A DNA stretch of 64,000 nucleotides from CANJIV01 sp046330225 (GTDB taxonomy: Bacteria; Actinomycetota; Thermoleophilia; Solirubrobacterales; Solirubrobacteraceae), in NCBI GenBank assembly GCA_046330225.1, contig JAXLTD010000012.1:1-64000 (forward strand), in the 5' to 3' direction. Every line of letters starts with the position of its first letter. The stretch's first letter is position 1. The notes beneath the pieces were generated by a model, which worked only from the letters and a program-made list of their open reading frames with translations, was not told the origin of the DNA and did not search any database. Below are positions 34,771-43,720 of this stretch, piece after piece. The translations under genes were made by a program, and so were the position numbers.

Positions 34771-36319
34771 GGACGCCGGCCCGCCAGCCGACCCGGGGCA
34801 GGACGGGCGCCGCACGGCGGTCGCCGACCTCGGCTCCAACTCGTTCCGGCTCGTCGTGTTCACCGACGTGCCGGGCTCGTGGTGGAAGCGCACCGACGAG
34901 CTCTACGACGCCGTCCGGATCGGCGCCGGCATGCGCGGCTCCGGCGCGCTCCAGCCCGACGCGATCGACCGCGCGCTGCACACGCTGGAGCACTACGCCC
35001 ACTTCTGCCGCGCCACCCACCTCGGCGCCGGCGACGTGCATGCCGTCGCCACGAGCGCCGTCCGCGACGCGGCGAACCGCGACGAGTTCCTCGCCGCGGC
35101 GGAGGGCATCACCGGGCTGAGCATCACCGTCCTCTCCCGCGAGGAGGAGGCGCGGTTCGGCTACCTGGCCGCCGTGAACTCGACGACGCTCGCCGACGGA
35201 GCCGTCCTCGACCTCGGCGGCGGCTCGATGCAGCTCGTCGACGTGCGCGGCCGCCAGGCCGAGCACCTCGCGTCGTGGCCGCTCGGAGCGGTGCGCATGA
35301 CCGAGCGGTTCCTCGCGGACGGCGAGCCAAGGAAGAAGCAGCTCAAGGCGCTGCGGGCCCACGTGCGCGCCGAACTCGCATCCGCACCGTGGCTGGACGA
35401 CTGCGGCGACCGGCTCGTCGGCATCGGCGGCACGGTCCGCAACCTCGCCGCCGCCGCCCAGTACGCCGCGGGGCTGCCGTCGTTCGGCGTCCAGGGCTTC
35501 GTGCTCGAGCGGGACGCCCTGGACGGACTGATCGAGCGGTTTCTCTCCCTCACCCCCGCCGAGCGCGGCGCCGTGCCGGGCATCAAGCCGGAGCGCGGGG
35601 ACCTGATCCTCGCCGGTGCGATCGTGATCCAGGCCGCGCTCGAGGCCGGCGGGTTCGACGCCCTCGAGGTGACCGAGGCCGGGCTGCGCGAAGGGGTCTT
35701 CTTCGCCCAACACCTCGCGCCGGCCGACCCGCCGCTCTTCGCCTCAGTCCGCGACGCAAGCGTGCGCAACCTCGCCGCCCAGTACCGGACCGACGACGCC
35801 CACGTGCTCCACGTCGCGGCGCTCTCGCTCCAGATGTTCGACGCTCTCGCCGCCGCGGGGCTGCACGCCGGCGACCCGGAAGAGCGCGAGCTCGTGTGGG
35901 CGGCCGCGCTCCTGCACGACATCGGGATGACCGTCGACTACGACGACCACCACAAGCACTCGCGCTACCTCATCCTCAACGGCGGCCTGCCCGGCTTCGC
36001 GCCGCGCGAGGTCGCGCTGATCGCGCTGATGGCGCGCTACCACCGCAAAGGATCGCCTTCGGCGGGCGATCTCGCGCCGCTGCTGCGCCCGGGCGACGAG
36101 GCGTGCCTGCGGCGCGGGGCGGCGCTGCTGCGGCTGGCCGAGCAGCTCGAGCGCAGCCGCGACCAGCTCGTGCGTTCCGTCGCCGTCGAGGCCGCCGACG
36201 ACGGACCGGTGCGCCTCGTGCTCGACACGGTCGGAGACCTCAGCGTCGCCCGCTGGGCGGCGGCCCGCCAGACCGACCTGTTCGAGGCAGCCTTCGGGCG
36301 GCCCCTCACGGTCGTCTGA
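34763..36319 (+). CDS. Ppx/GppA exopolyphosphatase-family protein with HD-like C-terminal domain
   Basis: 518 residues. The N-terminal actin-like phosphatase fold has VADLGSNSFRLVVF, VLDLGGGSMQLVDV and VGIGGTVRNLA. Residues about 340-500 form an HD-like domain with LLHDIGMTVDYDDHHKHS. Hydrolyses polyphosphate or pppGpp. ATG 34763 is in frame with the family N-terminus and overlaps the gloA-like stop, so it should be co-expressed. Confidence 0.9.
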   Translation: MPEDAGPPADPGQDGRRTAVADLGSNSFRLVVFTDVPGSWWKRTDELYDAVRIGAGMRGSGALQPDAIDRALHTLEHYAHFCRATHLGAGDVHAVATSAVRDAANRDEFLAAAEGITGLSITVLSREEEARFGYLAAVNSTTLADGAVLDLGGGSMQLVDVRGRQAEHLASWPLGAVRMTERFLADGEPRKKQLKALRAHVRAELASAPWLDDCGDRLVGIGGTVRNLAAAAQYAAGLPSFGVQGFVLERDALDGLIERFLSLTPAERGAVPGIKPERGDLILAGAIVIQAALEAGGFDALEVTEAGLREGVFFAQHLAPADPPLFASVRDASVRNLAAQYRTDDAHVLHVAALSLQMFDALAAAGLHAGDPEERELVWAAALLHDIGMTVDYDDHHKHSRYLILNGGLPGFAPREVALIALMARYHRKGSPSAGDLAPLLRPGDEACLRRGAALLRLAEQLERSRDQLVRSVAVEAADDGPVRLVLDTVGDLSVARWAAARQTDLFEAAFGRPLTVV

Positions 36320-36326
36320 CTCGGCG

Positions 36327-36824
36327 TCAGGCGTCCGGCGGCAGGGCGCCCAGCCGCGTCCCGCGCAGGATCCGGGAGCCCTTGATCCGGAGGTAGCGCC
36401 GGCCGCGCCGGGCCTCCTCGGCCGCCACGGCCCGCTCCATGAGCACGGCCTGCCCGAGGCCCACGATCACGCAGCCGCCGCCGATCCGCAGGCCGGCGTC
36501 CCAGCCGGCGGGCAGCCCGACGAGGAGCGTGAGCCCGGCGACGATGAGCGGGAGCTGCCAGAGCGGCGTCGGCTCGCCCGACCCCTCCTCCCCCGGCTGA
36601 AGCACGCCCGCGCGCTGGACGGCCCGGCGCACCGAGCGGGGCCCGAGCCAGCCCACCAGGACGGCGACGATCGCGAGCTGGCCGATCGTACTGAGCGGCC
36701 AGCGCCGCGCCTGGCTCGTGAGCGCCAGGAGCAGGATGCAGTCCAGCGCCCCGAAGCCGGCGAGGGTCGCGCCCTCGATCCGGAGGCGCTCGCGGTACGT
36801 CGGGGGGCGGGGCGTCTGTGTCAC
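36327..36824 (-). CDS. Small multi-pass membrane protein
   Basis: 165 residues with three or four hydrophobic segments (about 22-42, 48-66, 97-115 and 120-137) and a basic C-terminus ending GALPPDA. Family not recognised. GTG 36824 forms a GTGA overlap with the stop of the secreted hydrolase gene, so the two are translated together. Confidence 0.7.
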   Translation of the reverse strand: MTQTPRPPTYRERLRIEGATLAGFGALDCILLLALTSQARRWPLSTIGQLAIVAVLVGWLGPRSVRRAVQRAGVLQPGEEGSGEPTPLWQLPLIVAGLTLLVGLPAGWDAGLRIGGGCVIVGLGQAVLMERAVAAEEARRGRRYLRIKGSRILRGTRLGALPPDA

Positions 36825-38140
36825 GGGAGCCGCTGCAGGAACGGCACGACGGTCTTCGTGAAGGTGTTGCGCGACGGCACGGCGAGCACCGGATCCAGGT
36901 GGCTCATGGTCACGTCCGAGACGATCTTCGAGGTCTGGATGCGCGAGGCCTTGACGAGCCGCCGTGCCCCGGCGGCCACCGCGCCGAAGGTGAGATCGGT
37001 CTGGAAGGCGTAGAGCGGCGTGTCGATCTCGCGCGTGTGGAACAGCCGCAGCCCGAGGAAGCTGCTCGCGGGGTTGCGCCCCATCGCGTTGGCCGCGCTG
37101 ATGTCGAGGATCAGCCGGTTCGGGAAGTACCACTCGGTCGCATTCGGGCGCGTGGCCGCGAACGCCCGCGCAAACCGCTGGATCGGCGTCTGCTCGCCCG
37201 AGATCCACGGGCGCGGGTCGCCGCTCGCGGCCGCGTGGCCGGCGTGGAGCCGCAGCGAGCGGAAGCTCGGAAGCGACGTGTCGTCATCGAAGATGTTCCC
37301 GAGGAAGGACTCGTTCGTCGCCGTGTACGGCGGCTTGAGGGCGGCCGGCACGATCGCCGCGGACTGGAGCGGCGAGACGGCGCCCGGCGCGGCCGCCGCG
37401 TGCAGCGCGGCGAGCTCGAGGAAGATCGGGCCCGCCGACGGGATGCCGGCCCCGAGGGCGTCGTTGAAGAGGTCGCCTCCGCGAATCTTCGCCAGGCGCG
37501 ACCGCGCCTTCGCGAGCGGCAGCGGCGCCGGGGAATTGCCCGCGATCGCCCCGAGCAGGCCGCCGTCGATGAGGACGAGGCCGGCGAGGTCGCGGTAGCC
37601 GGGGCGCCCATTGAAGTCCCAGGCAGCGTAGGCCGCGGCCGTCGAGGCCCCGCGGGAGTGCCCGCCGAGGATCACCGACCGCCGCCCGCCGTCGGCGGCG
37701 AGGCGCACGACCCGGCGCAGATCCTCCAGGCCGGTCTTCAGCCCCCAGTCCGCGGCGAACGGCGCCTGGGCGAGCCCGACCTGGCGGTACTTGAAGCCAA
37801 GGTAGTAGTCGCGAGCCTTGGCGAGATCATTGCCCGCGAAACCGGACGTGTCCTCGAGCGCCTCCTCCCGGCGGTCCAGCGCCCACACCTGGAGGCTGGG
37901 GACGCGGGCCACGAGGTCGTGCGCCACCGGCGCCACGCTGCCCGCGCCGCCGCCGGTGCCCGGCACGAGGACGAGGACCTTCGTGGCGCGCGGGGAGCCG
38001 AACGTCTCGATCCAGACCCGGTCGTAGCGGGCCGGCCCCGCGGCGGGAGCGCCCGGCACGGCGCGGTAGGCGCCAGAGGCGGGCGGGGCGCCGGCCAGCA
38101 CGGCGCAGAGGAGGACGGCGGGCAGGCAGCGGCGCATCAC
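36821..38140 (-). CDS. Secreted alpha/beta-hydrolase
   Basis: 439 residues with a signal peptide (MMRRCLPAVLLCAVLAGAPPASG). The fold landmarks are VLVLVPGTGGGAGS, the nucleophile elbow GGHSRGAS (Ser about 160) and a C-terminal HLDP. The extracellular location and size suggest an esterase or lipase, with unknown substrate. GTG 38140 (or ATG 38137) is preceded by GGGAG. The coding unit includes the next membrane protein by GTGA coupling. Confidence 0.85.
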   Translation of the reverse strand: MMRRCLPAVLLCAVLAGAPPASGAYRAVPGAPAAGPARYDRVWIETFGSPRATKVLVLVPGTGGGAGSVAPVAHDLVARVPSLQVWALDRREEALEDTSGFAGNDLAKARDYYLGFKYRQVGLAQAPFAADWGLKTGLEDLRRVVRLAADGGRRSVILGGHSRGASTAAAYAAWDFNGRPGYRDLAGLVLIDGGLLGAIAGNSPAPLPLAKARSRLAKIRGGDLFNDALGAGIPSAGPIFLELAALHAAAAPGAVSPLQSAAIVPAALKPPYTATNESFLGNIFDDDTSLPSFRSLRLHAGHAAASGDPRPWISGEQTPIQRFARAFAATRPNATEWYFPNRLILDISAANAMGRNPASSFLGLRLFHTREIDTPLYAFQTDLTFGAVAAGARRLVKASRIQTSKIVSDVTMSHLDPVLAVPSRNTFTKTVVPFLQRLP

Positions 38141-38230
38141 GGTGTTCGGTCTCCCAGGGGACGGGGCGGGAGGGCGGACCCTACCCGGGCGGCGGCCCCG
38201 CCGCGGCGCTTGGGCGCCCGTCCGCTCGGC

Positions 38231-39463
38231 TCACCGGCGCCGCCGGCGCCAGAACGCCGCCTCGGCCCGCCCCAGCGCCGTCGCCGGCGGATCCCCCATC
38301 CACCACTCGCCGGAGATCCGGCGCCAGTTCGCCTCGGGCTCGAGCTGCGCCAGGACCCCGGCGAGCGCCGCTTCGGCCCGCCGCGGCATCAGATCGCCGG
38401 CCGGGAGGGTGATTCGCCCGAGCAGCGTGCCGGCGGACCCGCCGCGCGCGCCGAGCGCGCGACCGCCGGTGCGCAGCAGCTCGGGCTCGATGCGGACCGG
38501 TCGGTCCTCCACCACCCACGCTGCCACCGACCGGGCCGCCTCGAGCAGCTCCTCCGGGCCGACCGCGGTCGGGTCGGGCAGGTAGCCGAGCTCGGACGCC
38601 GCGGCGTGGGCGGCGTCCGCGTCGCGCCGGGCGCCCGCATCGAAGAGCCGCCCCGTTGCGGCGAGCCGGCCCGGGTCCCGGGCGACGGTCAGGCCGAAGT
38701 CGAACACGGCCAGCGTGCCGTCGGCCCGGACGCGCCAGTTGCCGGGATGGGGATCGGCGTGCTGGCGCCCCGTGCGGTGCGGCCCGCCGAGGAAGAACCG
38801 GACGAGCATCTCCCCGGCGGCGTCCCGCTCGGCCTGGCCGGCAGACGCGAGATCGGCGAGCGTGGCTCCGTCGACCCAGTCGCTCACCAGCACGGTCGCC
38901 GTGCAGAGCGAGGTGTGCGCCGCCGGGACCGCGAGGAACGGATGCCCGCGGTAGGCGCGGGCCGCGGCCCGCTGGGCCTGCGCCTCGAACTCGTAGTCGA
39001 ACTCCTCGAGCGTGCGCTCGCGCAGCTCGGCGGCCAGCGCCGCCGGGTCGATCCCGGGCAGGAAGACCGAGGCCAGGCGCGCGACGGCGGACACGTTCTG
39101 GAGGTCGGCCCGCGCCGCCTCCTCCGCCCCGGGCCGCTGCACCTTCACGGCCACCTCCCCGCCGCCCGCCAGGCGGGCGCGGTGGACCTGCCCCGAGGAT
39201 CCGATCGCTGCCGGCGCCTCGCCGGCCTCCTCGAGCACCGCCTCGGCGTCGTCGTCCCAGGCAGCCTCGAGAATCGAGCGCACCTCGCCCCAGGGGAGCG
39301 GATCAGGGGGCGCGGGCGGGCCGCCGTCGCCGTCGCGAAGGGCCGGCGGGACGACGTCGCGAACCTGCGCGAGCTTGCCCGAGAGGCCGCGCATGCCGCG
39401 CAGGAGCTCGGCGCCGCGGGCAGCGGCGTCGCGGCGCCGCGAGGAGGCAGGCTCGTCGGACAT
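38231..39463 (-). CDS. Second UbiB/ABC1-like protein, divergent kinase motifs
   Basis: 410 residues. Similar architecture and the same C-terminal GDPPATALGRAEAAF block as the copy at 30205. The signature KxGQ here is KLAQ (Lys30), and the A-rich loop reads AAIGSSGQVHRA, with glycine and serine in place of alanines. GGEVAVKVQRPG, HADPHPGNW and VFDFGLTV are retained. Altered nucleotide handling is likely in comparison with canonical UbiB/COQ8 proteins. ATG 39463 follows TACCGT by 9 bases. Confidence 0.85.
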   Translation of the reverse strand: MSDEPASSRRRDAAARGAELLRGMRGLSGKLAQVRDVVPPALRDGDGGPPAPPDPLPWGEVRSILEAAWDDDAEAVLEEAGEAPAAIGSSGQVHRARLAGGGEVAVKVQRPGAEEAARADLQNVSAVARLASVFLPGIDPAALAAELRERTLEEFDYEFEAQAQRAAARAYRGHPFLAVPAAHTSLCTATVLVSDWVDGATLADLASAGQAERDAAGEMLVRFFLGGPHRTGRQHADPHPGNWRVRADGTLAVFDFGLTVARDPGRLAATGRLFDAGARRDADAAHAAASELGYLPDPTAVGPEELLEAARSVAAWVVEDRPVRIEPELLRTGGRALGARGGSAGTLLGRITLPAGDLMPRRAEAALAGVLAQLEPEANWRRISGEWWMGDPPATALGRAEAAFWRRRRR

Positions 39464-39574
39464 CGGGCCGCCACGGTAGCGCCGTCGCCGCCCGCGCCGG
39501 GCGCCACATGTGGGCGTGAGGCAATCCACAGCCTGCGTTTATCGGGGGCTCAGGGCGCGCTACGGACGGGCGCC

Positions 39575-39580
39575 TAGGGT
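39575..39580 (+). promoter_or_regulatory. Leaderless -10 (TAGGGT) of the 54-residue protein
   Basis: TAGGGT ends 6 bases before ATG 39587. Confidence 0.65.
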
Positions 39581-39586
39581 CGACGC

Positions 39587-39751
39587 ATGACGTGGATTCG
39601 GAACCTGACCAGCCGCCGCAGCGCCGGCCCCGCGGCCAGCCGCCTGGCCGCGATCGGCGCGCTCGTCGCCCTGGCCGCAGCGGCCTCCGCCTACATCGCC
39701 CTCATCGCCGTCGGCATCGCCGACCGCGTGCTGAGCGGCGGCGTCTCCTAG
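39587..39751 (+). CDS. 54-residue single-pass membrane protein
   Basis: Begins MTWIRNLTSRRSAGPAA, then a long hydrophobic helix (about 19-46, ALVALAAAASAYIALIAVGI) and a short tail. A leaderless -10 element 6 bases before the start and a strong palindromic terminator 9 bases after the stop make this a credible, independently transcribed small gene. Function unknown. Confidence 0.65.
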   Translation: MTWIRNLTSRRSAGPAASRLAAIGALVALAAAASAYIALIAVGIADRVLSGGVS

Positions 39752-39760
39752 CTCCCGGCT

Positions 39761-39778
39761 GCCCCCCCGCGGGGGGGC
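39761..39778. terminator. Bidirectional hairpin between convergent genes
   Basis: GCCCCCCCGCGGGGGGGC is a perfect 18-base palindrome, between the 54-residue gene and the minus-strand lipoprotein gene. Confidence 0.7.
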
Positions 39779-39807
39779 GGGCGGGCAGGCCTGGCGGGCG
39801 GGACGGG

Positions 39808-40221
39808 CTACTGCGGGACGCAGCCGCCGCCGCCCGCAATCATGAACTTGATCTCGCGCCCCTCGGCGGTCATGACGATGTCCTGCTCTTGGAAGCGCGC
39901 GTCCCAGCCGGGCTCGAGCTTGCCGTTCTGGCACGCGCGGACGATGCGCCGCGCCTCCGGGCACTCGACTCCGGTCGCGGTGATCCCGATCGCGGAGGAG
40001 CCGCCGCCCTCGGGGAAGTCGAAATCGATCCGGCCGCACGTCACGGTGGCCGGCGGCGGCGGAGCGCTCGCCGTGATCGTGACGGGCGGCGTGGTGACCG
40101 TCTGGGACACGGTCGTCGTGACCGTCTCGGTCTTCGTGCCGCCGCAGGCCGCCAGCCCAACCGTGGCGGCAACCACCGCGGCGCCGGCGGCGAGGCGGAT
40201 GGCGTTCGGGACGGGACTCAC
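39808..40221 (-). CDS. Small lipoprotein
   Basis: 137 residues. Lipobox LAAC (Cys about 26), then a Thr/Val-rich linker with TVTTTVSQTVTTPPVTI, then a compact beta-rich domain with four cysteines (TCGRIDF, VECPEARR, VRACQNG, GGCVPQ) likely forming two disulfides. Unknown role at the cell surface. GTG 40221 follows TAGCCT by 7 bases. Confidence 0.75.
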   Translation of the reverse strand: MSPVPNAIRLAAGAAVVAATVGLAACGGTKTETVTTTVSQTVTTPPVTITASAPPPPATVTCGRIDFDFPEGGGSSAIGITATGVECPEARRIVRACQNGKLEPGWDARFQEQDIVMTAEGREIKFMIAGGGGCVPQ

Positions 40222-40228
40222 TCACGGC

Positions 40229-40234
40229 AGGCTA
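40229..40234 (-). promoter_or_regulatory. Leaderless -10 (TAGCCT) of the small lipoprotein
   Basis: TAGCCT on the minus strand, 7 bases before GTG 40221. Confidence 0.65.
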
Positions 40235-40340
40235 TCCGCTCGGCGGCCCGGAGCGGCTGCGCCTGGGATCCGAAAGCGGCGCCGAAGCAGGGAGGCGGGG
40301 AGAGCGTGAACGCGCCACGAATGGATACGCTCCGCCCGGA

Positions 40341-40946
40341 ATGCGCCGCTGGCCCGCTGCCCTGACGGTTGCGCTTGCCTGTTCGAGCGCCCTCGCTGGC
40401 TGCCTGTGCAGCAATCCGTGGGACCGGCTTCCCGACCAGGATGCCGTGAACGGCAACATCGAAGCCGCGAGGAACGCCCTGTCCGAGCGGCCCACCGACT
40501 GCGACCGGGTGCGCCGTGCGCTCGTGATCGCCCGCGACGTCGTCGACCGCTGGCTCGCCGACTATCCGGACACCGGCGGCGAGGATCGCCGCGATCTCCG
40601 CTCGTTCGCTTACGGCAAGGGCAGGGAGATCGAGAGTCTCCGGGGCTGGTACGCCGAGAAATGCCCGAAGGTGCCGATCACGGCGCCCAAGCCAACCGAG
40701 ACGCAGCCGGGCCGGACGACCACGGGCGGCGCCGCCCCGGCCCAGCCCGGGCAGACGACGTCCACAACCGGGACGACGGGGACGACGGGGACGACGCCGA
40801 CCACTGGGGCGACCACGCCCACGGAGGAGACCCTGCCGCCCGAGGAGACCCTCACCGAGGAGACCCCGACCGAGGAGACCCCGACCGAGCCGACCGACGG
40901 GGCGGCGCCCGACGCCGGCACCGAGCCCGACACCTCGTCGCCCTGA
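40341..40946 (+). CDS. Lipoprotein with Thr/Glu/Pro-rich C-terminal tail
   Basis: 201 residues. Lipobox LAGC (Cys about 21); residues 25-115 form a helical domain (DAVNGNIEAARNALSERP) that may be a TPR-like or coiled-coil module. The last 80 residues are low complexity, with tandem TGT and TEETP units (encoded partly by gggacgacg repeats), as in surface stalks. TACGCT lies 9 bases before the ATG. Function unknown. Confidence 0.7.
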   Translation: MRRWPAALTVALACSSALAGCLCSNPWDRLPDQDAVNGNIEAARNALSERPTDCDRVRRALVIARDVVDRWLADYPDTGGEDRRDLRSFAYGKGREIESLRGWYAEKCPKVPITAPKPTETQPGRTTTGGAAPAQPGQTTSTTGTTGTTGTTPTTGATTPTEETLPPEETLTEETPTEETPTEPTDGAAPDAGTEPDTSSP

Positions 40947-40962
40947 CCTTGACGTCGGCCGC

Positions 40963-42279
40963 TCAGCCGGCGCGGGCCACGATCGGCGCGAGGACGTCGG
41001 CCAGGCCCGGCTCGCCGAGCTCCTCGAGGTCGTAGCTCGTCTCCCGGATCGGATGCGCGCATGTGACGAGGCGCCCGAGATCGATCGGCGTGCCGGCGAT
41101 CACCGCGTCGCATGGCGTGGCGTCGATCGTCGCCTGGAGGTCGGCGAGCTGGTCCGCGGAGTAGCCCATCGCCGGCAGCACCGCGCCGACGTGCGGGAAG
41201 CGGGCGTAGGTCTCCGCGATCGATCCCGCGGCGTAGGGCCGGGGGTCGACCGGCTCGGCGCCCGCCTGCCGCGCCGCGACGGTGCCGGCCCCGAACGGCA
41301 TGCCGCCGTGGGTGATGGTCGGGCCGTCCTCCACGATCAGGACGCGCGCCCCGGCGAGGGACGGCCCGACGTCGAGGCGCACCGGCGAGGCGGCCCGGAT
41401 CACGGTGGCCTCGGGGTTCAGCGCCGCGACGGAGTCCAGCAGGCGGCCCGCCTGCTCGGGCGTGGCGCTGTCGAGCTTGTTCACGACGACGACGTCGGCC
41501 ATGCGCAGGTTGGCCTCGCCCGGGTGGTAGCGGGCCTCGTCGCCGGCCCGCAGCGGATCGGCGACCACGATCAGGAGATCCGGGCGGTAGAAGGAGAGGT
41601 CGTTGTTGCCGCCGTCCCAGATCACGACGTCGGCCTCGGCCTGCGCCTGCTCGAGGATGGGGCCGTAGTCGACGCCGGCGTACATGACCATCCCTGCCGC
41701 GACGGGCCGCTCGTACTCCTCGCGCTCCTCGATCGTCGGGTTCGAGGCGTCGATATCGGCGAGCGTGGCGAAGCGCTGCACGGCGATGCGGTCGAGGTCG
41801 TGGTAGGGCATCGGATGCCGGACGAGCGCGACGCGCAGGCCGGCGGCGATCAGCAGCTCGCCAACCCGGCGGCTCGTCTGGCTCTTGCCGCTGCCGGTGC
41901 GCACCGCGCACACCGCGACGACCGGCTTGGTGCTCGGCAGCGCGGTGGCCCGCGGCCCCAGGAAGCTCACGTCGGCCCCGGCGGCCAGCGCGATCGAGAC
42001 CCGGTGCATGACCTCCTCGTGGCTGAGATCGGAGTAGGCGAAGACGACCTCGTCCACGTCGTGCTCCCGAATCAGCGCAGGGAGCTCGGACTCGGGCCGC
42101 ACCGGAATGCCCTCCGGGTAGCGCGGCCCCGCGAGCGCCGCCGGGTAGACGCGGTCGTCGATGCCCGGGATCTGGGCCGCGGTGAACGCGACGACCTCGG
42201 TCGCGGGGTCGTCGCGGAAGACGACGTTGAAGTCGTGGAAGTCGCGACCGCCGGCGCCGAGGATGACGATCCGCCGCAT
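40963..42279 (-). CDS. COG2403-type P-loop GTPase, cyclic 2,3-diphosphoglycerate synthetase-like
   Basis: 438 residues. It begins RRIVILGAGGRDFHDFNV, then has a P-loop (CAVRTGSGKSQTSRR, about 140-154), a switch-like DGGNNDLSF and NKLD for base recognition. The family was first known from methanogens making the solute cyclic 2,3-diphosphoglycerate; bacterial members are uncharacterised. No membrane segment. Divergent from a P450 across an 81-base gap. Confidence 0.75.
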   Translation of the reverse strand: MRRIVILGAGGRDFHDFNVVFRDDPATEVVAFTAAQIPGIDDRVYPAALAGPRYPEGIPVRPESELPALIREHDVDEVVFAYSDLSHEEVMHRVSIALAAGADVSFLGPRATALPSTKPVVAVCAVRTGSGKSQTSRRVGELLIAAGLRVALVRHPMPYHDLDRIAVQRFATLADIDASNPTIEEREEYERPVAAGMVMYAGVDYGPILEQAQAEADVVIWDGGNNDLSFYRPDLLIVVADPLRAGDEARYHPGEANLRMADVVVVNKLDSATPEQAGRLLDSVAALNPEATVIRAASPVRLDVGPSLAGARVLIVEDGPTITHGGMPFGAGTVAARQAGAEPVDPRPYAAGSIAETYARFPHVGAVLPAMGYSADQLADLQATIDATPCDAVIAGTPIDLGRLVTCAHPIRETSYDLEELGEPGLADVLAPIVARAG

Positions 42280-42360
42280 GCCACGCGACCCTCTCACATT
42301 CCTGCCGGGCGCTGCGGCGCAGGCGAGCGGGCCGCCGGGACCGGCGCCGGCTGCGATGCT

Positions 42361-43701
42361 GTGAGCGTGAGCGCGCTTCCGCCCGGACCCGCCGAGCCTC
42401 CGGCGCTGCAGACCGCGCGCTGGCTCGCGCGGCCGATCGCCTTCATGGAGTCCTGCCGGCGCCGCTTCGGCGACGCCTTCAGCGTGCGCTTCCTCGGCTT
42501 CCAGACGCCCCTCGTGATGGTCTCGGATCCCGAGGCGATCCGGGCGCTCTACAGCGCCCGCGAGCACGGCCTGCCGCCGGGGCGCACGGCGGCACTGCGG
42601 CCGGTCATGGGCCCCCGTTCGGTGCTGCTGCTCGAGGGCGCCGAGCACCTCGCCCGGCGCCGGCTGATGCTCCCGCCGTTTCACGGAGAGCGCATGCAGG
42701 CCTACGAGGACGTGATCCGCGAGGTGGCGCGGCAGGACATCGCCGCCTGGCCGCTGCGCGAGCCGTTCGCGCTGCACCCGCGGATGCAGGCCATCACGCT
42801 CGAGGTCATCCTGCGCGCGGTCTTCGGGGTCACCGACCCGCAGCGGCGCGAGACCCTGAGCCGCCTGCTGCCCCAGCTCCTGGCCGACACCTCCTCGGCG
42901 GGAATGCAGTTCGGCGTCCTGCTGGCCCGGCGGTTCGGGCGCCCGGGCCCGCTGGCGGGGCTCGAGGCGCTGACCCGCGAGATCGACGACGCGCTGCTGG
43001 CCGAGATCGCCGAGCGGCGGCGCGACCGCGGCGTCGAGGCGCGCACCGACATCCTCTCGATGCTCACGCTCGCCCGGTTCGACGACGGCACCGGCATGGA
43101 CGACCGCGAGGTGCGCGACCAGCTCGTCACCCTGCTGCTCGCGGGGCACGAGACGACCGCGACGGCCCTGGCCTGGACCGCGGACCTGCTGCTGCGCCGG
43201 CCCGACGCGCTCACGCGCCTCGTGGCCGAGGTCGACGCGGACGACGGCGACGCCTACCTGCGCGCCGTGATCCAGGAATCGCTGCGGCTGCGCCCGGTCG
43301 TCCCGCTCGCCGGCCGGCGGCTCGCCTCCGAGCTGCGGGCGGGGGAGCTCGCGCTGCCGGCCGGGACGGACGTGACCCCGGCGATCTGGCTCGTCCACAC
43401 GCGGCCCGACCTCTACCCCGACCCGTACGCCTTCCGGCCCGAGCGGTTCCTCGAGCGGGCCCCGACGACCTACGGCTGGGTCCCCTTCGGCGGCGGCGTG
43501 CGGCGCTGCCTTGGGGCCGCGTTCGCCGAGCTCGAGATGCGCGTGGTGCTCACCGAAATGCTGCGCACCCGCGCCCTGGAGGCGGCCAGCCCGGCCGCCG
43601 AGCACGCCACGCGCCGCAACGTGACGCTGTCGCCGCGCCACGGCACGCGGGTGCGCGTGGCGCAGCGGCGGGCGGTGCCCCGGGCCGCCGTGCCGGCCTG
43701 A
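42361..43701 (+). CDS. Cytochrome P450
   Basis: 446 residues. I-helix LLLAGHETTATALAW, ExxR in ESLRLRP, and the heme loop FGGGVRRCLGAAFAE (axial Cys about 386) are intact, so it is a functional heme monooxygenase fold. No N-terminal anchor is present. Start GTG 42361 or GTG 42367; GATGCT lies 6 bases before the latter. It resembles CYP110/CYP102-side families by the PPGP N-terminus, but the substrate is unknown. No ferredoxin gene lies adjacent. Confidence 0.92.
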   Translation: MSVSALPPGPAEPPALQTARWLARPIAFMESCRRRFGDAFSVRFLGFQTPLVMVSDPEAIRALYSAREHGLPPGRTAALRPVMGPRSVLLLEGAEHLARRRLMLPPFHGERMQAYEDVIREVARQDIAAWPLREPFALHPRMQAITLEVILRAVFGVTDPQRRETLSRLLPQLLADTSSAGMQFGVLLARRFGRPGPLAGLEALTREIDDALLAEIAERRRDRGVEARTDILSMLTLARFDDGTGMDDREVRDQLVTLLLAGHETTATALAWTADLLLRRPDALTRLVAEVDADDGDAYLRAVIQESLRLRPVVPLAGRRLASELRAGELALPAGTDVTPAIWLVHTRPDLYPDPYAFRPERFLERAPTTYGWVPFGGGVRRCLGAAFAELEMRVVLTEMLRTRALEAASPAAEHATRRNVTLSPRHGTRVRVAQRRAVPRAAVPA

Positions 43702-43720
43702 CGCCGCGCCGCGCCGCGCC

